Shown one piece after another: positions 10,142-19,905 of a DNA stretch of 64,000 nucleotides. The position numbers and the translations under genes are program-made. The stretch covers positions 82,258-146,257 of the forward strand of contig FJOG01000060.1 of the NCBI GenBank assembly GCA_900073065.1. Reading direction: 5' to 3'. This DNA is from Phialocephala subalpina (Eukaryota > Ascomycota > Leotiomycetes > Helotiales > Mollisiaceae). The notes beneath the pieces are model-generated. The model was not told where the DNA came from and searched no databases. It saw nothing but the letters and a program-made list of their open reading frames with translations. Position 1 is the stretch's first letter, and each line of letters starts with the position of its first letter.

Positions 10142-11593
10142 ATGAGCGGACTCGAATATGCTCGCCTCAGGGAAGAAGAGGGAGCAGATCAGGCTGGTGG
10201 AGAGGCGCTTCATCACGACGACGCCACGGGGATTGACTCATGCGACAAACTCGATAATCATGCTAGGGAACTCAAAGGCGTTCCAGAGAGACTATCGAAG
10301 GATCTAAACGAGGAGCACAGTGAAGGATTTAGCAGTCTTCAAAGGCTCGATCGACAGGACTTTCAGCAATTGGACTTCGATTCTCCACCGAGCCTGCCAC
10401 TTCACAGACGAATGGGCACCCCTTTGAAGGTTTTGGCATATATCCTTTGCGGAGTCTTCATCGGCTTCGTGTTCTCCGTTTGGCTGCCTTCATGGAAGGC
10501 TGGAACAAAGACTTCAAGGAATTGTGCTGCAACATTAGACTGGAACGGATGGCAATCAATTAAATATGCATATATATTGTGAGCACCCTGAAGATGTTGC
10601 TTCTACGAAGCACGTATGAGCGATGGGGACTCTCGTCAAAGGGATACACCCGAAAAAGTGACTCGGCTAACATTCTAAAGCGGAGATTCCTGGACAGACA
10701 CAGCCTTCGATCCCAAAGGCACCCAACCATCGCCAGAAGCTCCACTTGGCAACCCCGATTTCCCAGGTCGCAACGCCGCAAATGCCACAAATTGGGTCGG
10801 CTTTCTGACAACTCAATACAATGCGTCTCTCTTGCAAACCTACAATCTCGCTTCCTCGGGTGCAACACTTGATAACGACGTTGTCCCAGGATACCCTATG
10901 TCTATGTCTTTGCAAGTCTACCAGCGCTTCATGCCTCATTATGCCGATGCTCATTCTCCTCCATGGAAAGCATCTGATACGCTCTTCATCATGTTTGCTG
11001 GAATTGTGGACTCGATCATGATGAACGGGAGGAAGGATCCTGATGATCTGTCTAACATGAATGGGAACTTGACTCGAGTCTACTCAAAGCTACTGAACTC
11101 ATTGTATGGAGCTGGGGCGAGGAACTTCCTACTGTTGAATGTACCACCTATGGAAAGGACTTGGCAACCTGAAGACATAGGGCAAGAGATCAAAGACAAG
11201 TTCAAATCAGATGTTGCCGTCTACAACGAGAGAGTCAGAAAAGCGGCTGAGGAACTGAACACATTCGAGGGTACCAATGTGTGGCTATTCGACACAAATA
11301 CGCTGTTCAATCAGGCTTTGGACAACCCCACTTCTTTTGCTCAGACGAGCGGGATACTTAACACCACCACACCTTGTGGAAACTATGCAAGGTAAGTGTA
11401 TTTTTGCTGATGAAAGGGAAGTAGACTGACTTCTTAAAGTGGAACTCCGACAACGGATTACTATGATCCAGTCTGCGACATTCCTGTCAACCAGTACTTC
11501 TGGTTAAATGGGTTGCATCCTACGTATCCGATCCATGATGTGCTTGCAGAACAACTTGTCAAGTTACTGGAAAAGGGGCCCAACACCTGTTGA
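10142..11593 (+). CDS. membrane-anchored GDSL/SGNH hydrolase, acetylesterase (CE16)-like
   Basis: Three exons (10142-10578, 10681-11391, 11440-11593) encode 433 residues. Residues 1-95 are acidic and soluble. Residues 96-115 form a hydrophobic segment (VLAYILCGVFIGFVFSVWL), followed by the SGNH domain, so this looks like a type II membrane protein rather than a secreted enzyme. The block I motif is YIFGDSWTDT (Ser about 149). An NLASSGATLDN Gly block follows, then an ND-type region (FIMFAGIVDSIMMNG) and the C-terminal NGLHPTYPIHD. In this family the last block is usually D-x-x-H; here the Asp position is Asn while the His is present. Several N-glycosylation sequons (NAT, NAS, NLT, NTT) fit an extracellular domain. 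Activity on acetylated hemicellulose is inferred from family. Confidence 0.8.
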
Positions 11594-11742
11594 AACAGGT
11601 GACTTGAGCGGATCATATATACACGGAACAGTGCGGTGCAAGGAAATAGCGTAAGGAGAAGAACCAGAGAGTCTGATTGAATAAATGAATTCGCAATACG
11701 GATATTTTGACCAGCCATATTAGCTGTCAAATCCTGGGACTT

Positions 11743-12591
11743 TCATGCAGCCGTTCTATCAGCTGAATCCGTTCCCTTGCCATCCTTCTGCCCCGTCTTC
11801 CCATCACTAGTCATGTCCTTGCTTGAATCTTCATCATCAGGTGTCAAGTCAATGACATCTCCAGGTGGACCATCTACCAATGCCAAAACCCACGCCGTAG
11901 TCCTGAGGGAGGTAGTCGTATCAAAGGTCGGGACTGGTTGTGTTTCTTTGGGTTTGAGTGAGTCGGATGATCTCTGCTTCTTCTCCTCAGGCGAAGGCCC
12001 CATCTCTCTGTCGTCCTGCATGTCTTTAGGTTGGATTTTCGGTTGCGTTGACCCCGGTGTTCTTCTCTTCTCTTCAAACGCACGGCTCATCTCCCTGATG
12101 TCGTCTATCCGCTTCCTCTTCTTGTTACTGGTTGGTGATTAGATTATGTTCGTATGTACCTGGAGAGCGGGAACCTACTCCTTGGTCCTTGAGTGGGTAA
12201 AGCTGATGGTTGATACTACCCATAAAGGGGCTCGGGTGCTGTAACGGAATTAGTTGTGGCTCATCCAGCATGAGTACCGGAAGTCTCTCACTTTGTTGGC
12301 AATTGGTGAGTACCCTCGATTCCGAGGCAAGGCCAGGGTCTCTTGTACTGGACCCGGAGTCAGAGTCGGTCTTCGTCGGTTTCGGGATCTTCTTTTCACG
12401 AAGCAGGGTATGACTAGATTATATCATGAATCAAGGCCGCTTGTATTGATAGCGTTTGTCGGGTAGTGATACCACTCCTCTAGGTCAAGAATAGATCGAG
12501 GACCGTCAAAGAGTGTGTCTGGTAGATGTTGACGCTGACGGTGGTAGATCGAGGAAGACTTGTTGCGTATCGGGAGAAAGCTTTGAAGGCT
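11743..12591 (-). CDS. hypothetical protein with SUMO-interaction-like motif, 5' end unresolved
   Basis: Three phase-consistent exons can be read: up to 12473 (5' limit near 12591 unknown), 12413-12179 and 12120-11743, with introns of 59 and 58 bp. The second acceptor is AAG rather than the common YAG, so it is less certain. The protein is polar and low in complexity, with a basic KRKR start of the last exon and many Pro, Ser, Lys and Asp residues. The C-terminal part contains DVIDLTPDDEDSS, matching the consensus of a SUMO-interaction motif (hydrophobic core followed by acidic residues). No enzymatic domain is seen. The first exon lacks an ATG, so at least one more exon must lie upstream if the gene is intact. 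Confidence 0.45.
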
Positions 12592-13379
12592 ATATATATT
12601 TTACCGAAGTTACGAGGCTGTGGCGTGAATAGGGAGTACTGGGAGATCGGATGAAGAACGAAGTTTATGTTTGTCGGACTTCCTCTTATTGGTCAGAGTT
12701 ACTTGGCAGAAGTGCACTCTGATCGGGGCAGATTAAAGGAGGCCCATTACTCGTCGAAAGAAAGTTATAAGTGCCATAGTTATTCACCGAGACTATAAGG
12801 AAGTGGCGTGGATAAGGGAGAATGGAAGATCAGATGGTAAACAAGGCTGATGTTGGAGGCCTGTTTTCATGTGAGAGTCGCTTGACAGAACCGAAGAAGG
12901 TCCGCTGCTCGACAAAATACAGCCATGACCATTCATCTAATTCTAGCCAGTGTGGGGTACTGGCGTGAATAGCGAAAATAATTCAGATGAATAACGATGA
13001 CAAGTGTTTTTGAGTATCTGGTGGTTCTCGTAGAGAAGTTATACCCGTTCACCAAAATGTTAGTATTATAGAGTGACTGCGGAAGACTGAAAATTGAAGT
13101 AGAAGAACGAATACGAATGGAATTATGTACGTCCCTGAATGTGAGGCTTGCTCCCTGGTTGAGTCTGACTCTCAGGCCAACATCATTCGCAAAAATCGTA
13201 AAGCAATGACGAGACCTTGATTAACCGAACATTTAGACGAATGTCAAAGACCAACTTTAACAAATAACTCGTTAGTCGTGGAGGCTTGCTCCAATCTTGG
13301 TCCACTCTTTAGAGTGAAGGCGAACCGCTACTTGCTGAAAGGAGGCTATACTCATTTACTGGAAATGTAAGAAATTTGA
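12592..13379. repeat. degenerate tandem repeat of about 160-180 bp
   Basis: Three related segments begin near 12600, 12785 and 12945. Each carries a TGGCGTGAATAG-like core (12621, 12804, 12961) followed by a GATCAGATG/GATCGGATG-like stretch and AACAAGG/AACGAAG. Similarity is loose. The rest to 13379 shows no reading frame. The repeats lie directly upstream of the SUMO-motif gene. Confidence 0.35.
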
Positions 13380-13777
13380 ATGGCTATGAACGATCACTGG
13401 TTAGAGGAAAAGCAAAGTCTATCTTTCCCCATCACCTTCTCAAGGCTGAGGCTCCGGGAGCCTCGACCGGATCCCGGCCCCGACTATAAATTCCTCCCTC
13501 TTACAACCTCGAAAGCTTCTACAACAAAGTTCGTGACAAAGAACTTCGGTAGATCGCAACGCCAACAGGAAGTAAGTCCTTCACTGCCACACAGAGTCTC
13601 AACTAGTAGAAGTTGACGAATACTTCAGCGCCCGCCGAAACAACATGGAGGGACTCAAGTGCTCTGACCTTCGATCCCCCAAGAAGTCTCCCAACAACTC
13701 TCGCAAGCGCCAGCGGGTCTCAATCTCAGATGCTAGCGAAGGCGATCTCGTTGCTACTCCTTCCAAGAAGGACCACC
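13380..13777 (+). pseudogene. gene fragment cut by the following TIR element
   Basis: A plus-strand frame near 13610-13775 reads as a polar, basic nuclear-type protein (DEYFSARRNNMEGLKCSDL, then SPNNSRKRQRVSISDASEG and VATPSKKD). A possible donor/acceptor pair (GTAAGT near 13572, CTAG near 13609) precedes it. The frame runs straight into the inverted repeat at 13770 and does not clearly resume after 14475. I read this as part of a gene truncated by the element. The true frame is uncertain because a second frame is also open. Confidence 0.25.
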
Positions 13778-14475
13778 AGTGCCTGCAGCAATTCGTGACC
13801 CACACAAACTAGAACTAATTAAAACTTTTTATACTATTTATTAAAATACTTTAAACTTAATAATAAGAATATATTATATAAAAGACTTTTATATAGAAAA
13901 ATCTTTTTTATATAAACTAATTCTTATTTAAATAAATATATAAAAAATATTTTAAAAAATATTAAAGAATTATATAAAATATACTATAAATATAATCACT
14001 TCATTTTCTAACTTTAATACTCCGAAATAACTCTAGAAATAAAGAATTAAAAAAGATAATAATAATATCAATTTCCTATTAATGTTTATAATTTTATTTA
14101 TTTTGGCTTATTAGTTTTAATTTTTTTTTATTAGTAAAAATGAAAAATATTACAAGTTCTAATAGGAAATTAATATTAATGCCGTTATTTTTAATAATAA
14201 ATTTTTGAAAGTATTTAAAAGCATTTGGATTAAAAACTTAAAAATTTTATTTATAATATATTTTACATAATTTTTTGAAATCTTAAAAATTACTTTTTAT
14301 ATATTTATTATAATAAAATTTATCCTATATAATTATAAAGTTTTTATATAAAGCTTTTAGATATATACAATGAATTTCAATATAAAAAGATTTAAGTTTT
14401 TTTATTAATAGTATAAAAGGTTTTAATTAGTTTTAGTTTGTGTGGGTCACGAATTGCTGCAGGCACTAGTGGACC
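13770..14475. mobile_element. AT-rich TIR element (MITE-like, probably RIP-decayed)
   Basis: The ends form a long inverted repeat of about 65 bp. The left end contains AGTGCCTGCAGCAATTCG followed by TGACCCACACAAACTA; the right end (14410-14467) is its reverse complement with only a few mismatches. The interior of about 590 bp is extremely AT-rich and has no open frame. The right flank offers TA beside the repeat and the left CA, so a Tc1/mariner- or pogo-type TA duplication with one change is possible but not certain. It separates the gene fragment before it from GC-richer sequence after it. Confidence 0.75.
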
Positions 14476-15189
14476 CAGAACTACAAGTAAATAATCCCAA
14501 CCATATCCATTCTCCTTCGCTTTCTAACAACGTCGCAGGATTGCTGGCTCTTCGAAACCGTCGTCGTAGCCCTCGCCGCTCTGTACGCAGCCTCGAAGGA
14601 TCCGGTCGCCTGTATCAAGGAAATGGATGAATTGCGCCAGTGGGACGAGGAGCATGGACGCTGCTAGAGATTGGTTTGGGGGAATTCTCGATGGGCATGG
14701 GAGAATGACCAGGAGGGGTGCTAGGGCGTGCTTCCGGCGGGGGGGGGGGGGGGGGNNNNNNNNNNNNNNNNNNNNNNNNNNNNNNNNNNNNNNNNNNNNN
14801 NNNNNNNNNNNNNNNNNNNNNNNNNNNNNNNNNNNNNNNNNNNNNNNNNNNNNNNNNNNNNNNNNNNNNNNNNNNNNNNNNNNNNNNNNNNNNNNNNNNN
14901 NNNNNNNNNNNNNNNNNNNNNNNNNNNNNNNNNNNNNNNNNNNNNNNNNNNNNNNNNNNNNNNNNNNNNNNNNNNNNNNNNNNNNNNNNNNNNNNNNNNN
15001 NNNNNNNNNNNNNNNNNNNNNNNNNNNNNNNNNNNAACGCATATACTCAAAGACCCGAATCTCGAGCCGAAGGTGACTAAACCGACTCTGTCCATCTCCG
15101 CTTCAAGTGGTTTGAAAGAAGGAGACAATGAAAGATAATGAAGAACTTGGGCAAAAAGGCAAAAGCTTTGATGATATATTAGAACACTG
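14476..15189. other. assembly gap (280 N) beside a poly-G run
   Basis: Ns occupy 14756-15035 and are preceded by a run of G at about 14738-14755, a common place for assembly failure. Sequence on either side (14476-14737 and 15036-15189) is of normal composition but too short to assign a gene. Any frame drawn across the gap is meaningless. Confidence 0.9.
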
Positions 15190-16625
15190 GTAAAGTGCCA
15201 CCCCTTATTCTTGGTAATCTCGCTTAGCTTATTACTCCTATTTACCTTCGTACTTTAAACTCTTATTTCTTAGAAACCTTTTAATAAAATTACTCCAAAT
15301 TTTGCGTAGATTTAAAATTAATTATTAAGTTTTTATATATTGAAATTTATATTTAAAGAGCTCTAAAATAAATTGCAAAAAATTTTTTATATATAAAACC
15401 TTTAAAAATAAAATTTAAAATAAAATTTATAATTATATTATTATAATAAAAACTAAAAAGGAAAATCTTATTAAAAGTTTCCTCTAATTTAAAATAATAA
15501 CTTATAAATTGGAGTTTAATTCAAAAAAATTTATATATATTATAGCGGGGCGATTTATTCTACTTCAAAAATCCCTATTTGTAGTAGTAATTTCGGAGGT
15601 TTATACTAGCCACGTGTCCTCCAGTACATAAGGAGCCTTCTACTCTCTGAGAAACAATAATAACCTTCTTACCACTCCATTTTGTTAGCCCTACTACGTA
15701 TGACGAATAATTATGAGAGCGAAGTCAAGTATTTGCCAAAGTTTATAAGTTAATTATAATCATGTATATTTGGGTGGTTTTTCTCTAGGAAAGCCATTGC
15801 CTTTCCATAATATATATATATAAATTAGAATTTTTATAAAATATATTTTAATTATTGAAAAAATATAAAAAAAAATTGGAAAATAATAAATAATTAGTTT
15901 TATTAAATGGAATTATATTCTTAAAAATTAAAAAATAAATTTGGATTAATTTTATTATAATAAAAAGAATAATTATAATTCAAATAATATTAAAATATTT
16001 TATATAAATTAAATATAAGGATTTTATTTAAAGAAATTTAATTATTTATATAAACTTTTTATATTAATAAATTTTATTAAATTTTCTTATAATTTTCAAG
16101 TTTTATATAAAGTTTTTTAAATTCATTATATAATATTTATTTTTTATTCTTATAATTTTGAAATTTTTTACCAAGTATTATTTATTAAATTTATAATTAT
16201 CAGATTATATAAATTATAATATTTATATATATTAATAATATTATATTTAATATATTTAAAATTTAATTTTAAAATTTAAATATTTTTTATTTATAATATT
16301 CAAAAATAAATTAATATAATAATAATTTTTAATTATATTAAAATATTTTATTATTATTTAATATAAACTTCAAATTTAATAATTAAAAACTAAAAATTAA
16401 AATATAATAATTAGAATTTAAGAAAAAATATATAATTTAAATTTGTAAAAATTAAAATTAAAAACTTTAATATATATAAATAATAAGTTTATATTATTTT
16501 ATATAGAAATAAAATAATAAAAAAGTTATATTGGTTTGAAGTAAAGTAGGAAGAAATAAACGAGGTGGCCGAGAATAAAAGAGGGTAGGAAAAGGGGGGG
16601 GGGGGAACTTATTTTACTTGTTATT
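15190..16625. mobile_element. AT-rich island, probable RIP-decayed TIR element
   Basis: This is about 1.4 kb of very AT-rich DNA without coding capacity. The two borders resemble each other in inverted orientation: left GTAAAGTGCC, then TTATTCTTGGTAATCTCGC and CCTTCGTACTTTAAAC; right, read on the other strand, GTAAAATAAG, then TTATTCTCGGCCACCTCG and CCTACTTTACTTCAAAC. A block of normal composition (about 15545-15790) lies inside, perhaps a younger insertion or an unmutated remnant. A poly-G run (about 16596-16606) is present near the right border. The TIR reading is by eye and approximate. Confidence 0.5.
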
Positions 16626-17001
16626 CGATAGAAGCTTATATTATATAATTTCCTTGCTTGCAAAACAACCAACAACCAATCAGTTTGTCTCTGAGCCTGT
16701 CATGTGGCGAGGTTACTCTTGATGCCAAGCTTGCTGAGAGTGACCTGCAACTCCCTTTAACCGTTTGTTCTGGTAATTGAACTCTAATCTGTCAATGTTT
16801 GTTCCCAGATCGGTTAATAAGCTTGGCCGCTTCTACTCGGGCGCTAATCACCCTCAGCTTGCCCTCCGCTCAGCCAGCTCAGCTGAGCTGCCTGAGTAAC
16901 CTGGGCAGTATACACTTAACTAACGAGCCCACAGCCGGAAGTCTATGCTTTTCAGGGCTAAATTAGAGAATGCGCCCCTATAAGCGCACCTAAAAAAAGC
17001 A
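16626..17001. repeat. repeat-rich spacer, possible inverted copy of a dispersed repeat
   Basis: There is no gene here. The stretch around 16827-16935 shares vocabulary and order (GGCCGCTT, GGGCAG, CTTAACTAACGAGCCC) with the reverse complement of the dispersed repeat at 19355-19616, so it may be a diverged third copy. Confidence 0.3.
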
Positions 17002-17256
17002 TCATTCAAATGCAAATTGCAGCATTTGATTAGGAATAGACCATCTGTGGCGCTCCACCAATAAATGAACCTAATGCCCCTGCTTTAAAATCAATTTATT
17101 TATCTATTCCTGCGGTATTGTCTCCCACTCCTCCGTCACTGCCGCTTGCATCTCTGCTCTTGTCGTAGGTTGGTGCTTCCTACAGTGCAATTCTTGCTTC
17201 AGTCGACGCCAACACTTCTTTATTGGGTTCATATCGGGGCGTATTGAAGGGCGAGG
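17002..17256 (-). pseudogene. Tc1/mariner transposase C-terminal remnant
   Basis: The minus strand reads PDMNPIKKCWRRLKQELH, then TTRAEMQAAVTEEWETIPQE, a stop, INKLILKQGH, a stop, and VHLLVERHRWS. This is the characteristic end of a Tc1/mariner transposase. The family normally has N-P-I-E at the third catalytic acid; here it is N-P-I-K. The two internal TAG codons fall where the family has Trp. All three changes are G-to-A on the coding strand, as RIP would produce. Only the C-terminal third is present and no TIRs were located. Confidence 0.8.
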
Positions 17257-17584
17257 CATAAGGACGATCCATCCTCAGAATATATATAAATCTCTCGATC
17301 TATTATATGACCTTTGGTCTCGTGAATTACCTGGACCGCTTGCTACCCAAGCAGTTTCTTACATGCCTTACTGTCTGTATAATTGCAAAGAGATCCACCC
17401 AAGGGTTCTACTGGAACTGCGAACAGTTCTTGAGCCTAAGGTTCCTTGGTCACGTGTCCGTGACACCACTGCTGGTCCTGTTGGGAAAGGAAAGTTTCAG
17501 ATCCCTCATCAACCTCAACGCCGTACCACTATACACCTAGGCAGATCTTCTTCATTTCGCTTAGCCTCTTAGCAATATGCTAGA
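17257..17584. other. spacer, no supported gene
   Basis: A short AT microsatellite near 17280 is followed by about 250 bp of coding-like composition on the plus strand. The open frames are short and not recognisable, and may be a gene relic. Confidence 0.3.
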
Positions 17585-18424
17585 CTAGTTGATGACTCTT
17601 CGAAACCACCACACTTTGAAAGGACAGGTAGCTTCTCCTTGTCTCTGTCTCGACGGTTCCAAGCTCATGCCTATCCGCTCCATTGCTCTATAGCCCTCGT
17701 CTGTCACAGTGAGAGCAACAACATACGCATGACATGGTCTCCCAACTCTCGCGCCGGATATTGGGACCAGATAGTGAAGATTCGCATTCTGGATCTTCTG
17801 GATATCGTCTCTGACTTTTTGTATCATTTCGGGAACGCGAGATCGAGTAGGGTCGGACCGGCCCAGCTCAACTTTAAGCTCCAGGAGCACTGACGATGGT
17901 TGCGCCGGTGCTGCTGGTTCTAGGCTCAGCAGCAGGTCGGCTTTATCACCAGGGGAGTTGGCGTATACATGCTGCTCCCGCCAAAGCGCGTCGTACCGAT
18001 CGACAAAGTCAGGGAGATCCGAATGCGTCTCGGATTGAACCCATGCTTCCCAGCCGCCGTCTGCGTAAAAACGATCGTGGATTGTCTCTTCTCCTTTGCT
18101 GATGCCCCAATCTAGTATATATTGCATGAAAGGGTCGAATGAAACGTTATTATGCGGCCGGAAGTCGGCAGAGAGTTCGTAATTTCTTTCCCACTCGTCA
18201 CGAAGCGGTCCCGGTCTTAGGGGCCCCAAGGCGTTTGTAGAGTACTCTTTCGTAGCCCAGATATACCGCGCTGTTAGGTTGTCCCAGCGGAAGTAGAGGC
18301 CAATGGACTTGTGCAACACCCATCCTTGATCCATTATCAATATTTTGTAGTTGCAAAGGTAGACACAAGCCGAGACTAATAATGTGGCTGAAGACACTAG
18401 TTTGAGGTCGACGTGAGGACTCAT
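17585..18424 (-). CDS. hypothetical protein with PD-(D/E)xK-like core
   Basis: A single-exon frame is open from 18478 with no ATG there. The first ATG at 18424 gives about 279 residues, and a second at 18334 would remove a hydrophobic stretch (SSATLLVSACVYLCN). The body is Trp- and Tyr-rich (YFRWDNLTARYIWATKEYS, FDPFMQYILDWGISKGEE). The region DKADLLLSLEP followed by SVLLELKVELGR fits the D...E-x-K arrangement of restriction-endonuclease-like folds, with hydrophobic residues before each acid. A helix (IQKVRDDIQKIQN) follows. No named family is recognised and nuclease activity is inference from this motif only. It lies alone between transposon debris and a dispersed repeat. Confidence 0.5.
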   Translation of the reverse strand: MSPHVDLKLVSSATLLVSACVYLCNYKILIMDQGWVLHKSIGLYFRWDNLTARYIWATKEYSTNALGPLRPGPLRDEWERNYELSADFRPHNNVSFDPFMQYILDWGISKGEETIHDRFYADGGWEAWVQSETHSDLPDFVDRYDALWREQHVYANSPGDKADLLLSLEPAAPAQPSSVLLELKVELGRSDPTRSRVPEMIQKVRDDIQKIQNANLHYLVPISGARVGRPCHAYVVALTVTDEGYRAMERIGMSLEPSRQRQGEATCPFKVWWFRRVIN

Positions 18425-19354
18425 TCTCGCATGAGCTGGGTCAAGCGTTATTATAGGCGCTCTTCTTGTCCGAACCACAGCTCCTCTTTTGTGCTTCCGC
18501 CTGGTCCGGGCAACCCGCCAAGCACTGATGCCTTACACCTGGCATAAGCGATTTTGGTTGCTACGGTCAGTGATAGGTCCATCGGTTCGGCTCTGGCAGC
18601 CCACTCACCAGTGAAAGTCAGGTTCTCTTGTTCTCTTCATCCCTTCATGCCACGTCACACCCAAAGCAAGAATTCTAACCGTAACTTGGCTACTGTTGAC
18701 ACGATTGGTCACTCAGACATGGAGATGCGGATGTGATTGACATAGCTGACGATGCCGCGCGCCAACCAAGCGGACGCCAACAGTTTTTGCGGGATGCTTT
18801 GGCTGAGGCTGAGTTCCAAGATTGTCATTCTCTGAATCTGAACCGACGAGAGGTTTCTGTGGCGGGGTGGCGGGGACCCGTACGGACGTGTGCATACGGT
18901 ATCTTCGACCACGACCGGGCGACGACGGGACATACTTTGTACACCCGATGCAAACCGTCTCTGGACGGTTCGATCGGACAGTGTCCCCGATAACAGAGAT
19001 GACTTCAAGGCGGTGAATGGAAGTGCGATCATGTCCTTCTATCTTGCTCCATTACAAATTACTATGGAGCGGCGATAAGCGCAAGTGCGGGGTGACAGAA
19101 TCGATATCATCGAACTGTCTGATCGTACTGTCCGGACAGTTGGGAGAAACAGAAAAGAAACGCGCAGGAGCCGTAGATGTATGTAAGTAAAAGATCCGAA
19201 CTATAAAAGAAGTGGAGTGATTGCTTTAGAGATTTCTATTATAAATATGTCGCCCGTGAACGTCAAGGAAACGTTTTCCAATGAGGCTCGGCCGCTAGAA
19301 CTAATCATACCAGTATATATACGCGAAAAGTAGAAGCGAAAATGGCTGCGAAAG
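18425..19354. other. long intergenic region, no gene seen
   Basis: This region is of mixed composition and holds overlapping short frames on both strands. None has convincing protein character. Confidence 0.4.
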
Positions 19355-19616
19355 AATCCCGGTCGCAAGGGAGCCAAAATAGAAACTGTGCTTGAAGGCG
19401 GGAAGCAAAAGGACAGAACTTGAAAAGTGTAACCGCGCTTCGAGGGAGCCAAATCAGCCTCCTGAGGGTGTCAAAAATTAGCCCCTCAATACATGCTCAG
19501 GCTTAGTTAGCATGTACTCAGGCTGCCCAGGCCCTGCTCGGGCCTGCTTGCTCACCCTCGGCTCAGGTTAAAGCGGCCGCTGCTCACGTCCAGAGACTAA
19601 AACGGAACCAGCGAAG
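19355..19616 (+). repeat. dispersed repeat, copy 1
   Basis: This matches 47165-47408 in the same orientation. Shared landmarks in order are CGGT(C/T)GCAAG(G/A)GAGCCAAAA, TGTGCTT, AAAGTGTAACC, GGGAGCCAAA, CTCAGGC-type runs, and the end GGTTAAAGCGGC(C/A)GCTGCTCAC followed by AAAACGGAAC and AGCGAA. The motif GGGAGCCAAA occurs twice in each copy. Copy 1 keeps C/G where copy 2 has T/A. No coding capacity was seen. Confidence 0.75.
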
Positions 19617-19905
19617 ATGAGATTAGAGTCTGACTTTGGTGGAAGGTGTTTCATATTGAGATGGACAAGCTTGAGCTGCACCCCGCATTTCGATGTTCAT
19701 ATGCGGATAATGTTTCCTCTTCCGCTTGCCTAAACGCGGCAGTTAATTTCCCAATACCCGAACCTGTACAAAGACAACCATGAGAACACTGACCAGGATG
19801 GGTTTGAACCTTCAATTACTGCCCCACCTCAAAAGAATACTTTTCCAATGTATACACAGCATGTGTTTCCATTCCCACGAACTCCGAATGTGACAAGACG
19901 TGAAG

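Noticed and set aside
14524..15138. Long frames spanning the N block
   Set aside because: They exist only because N was translated as X; no real sequence supports them.
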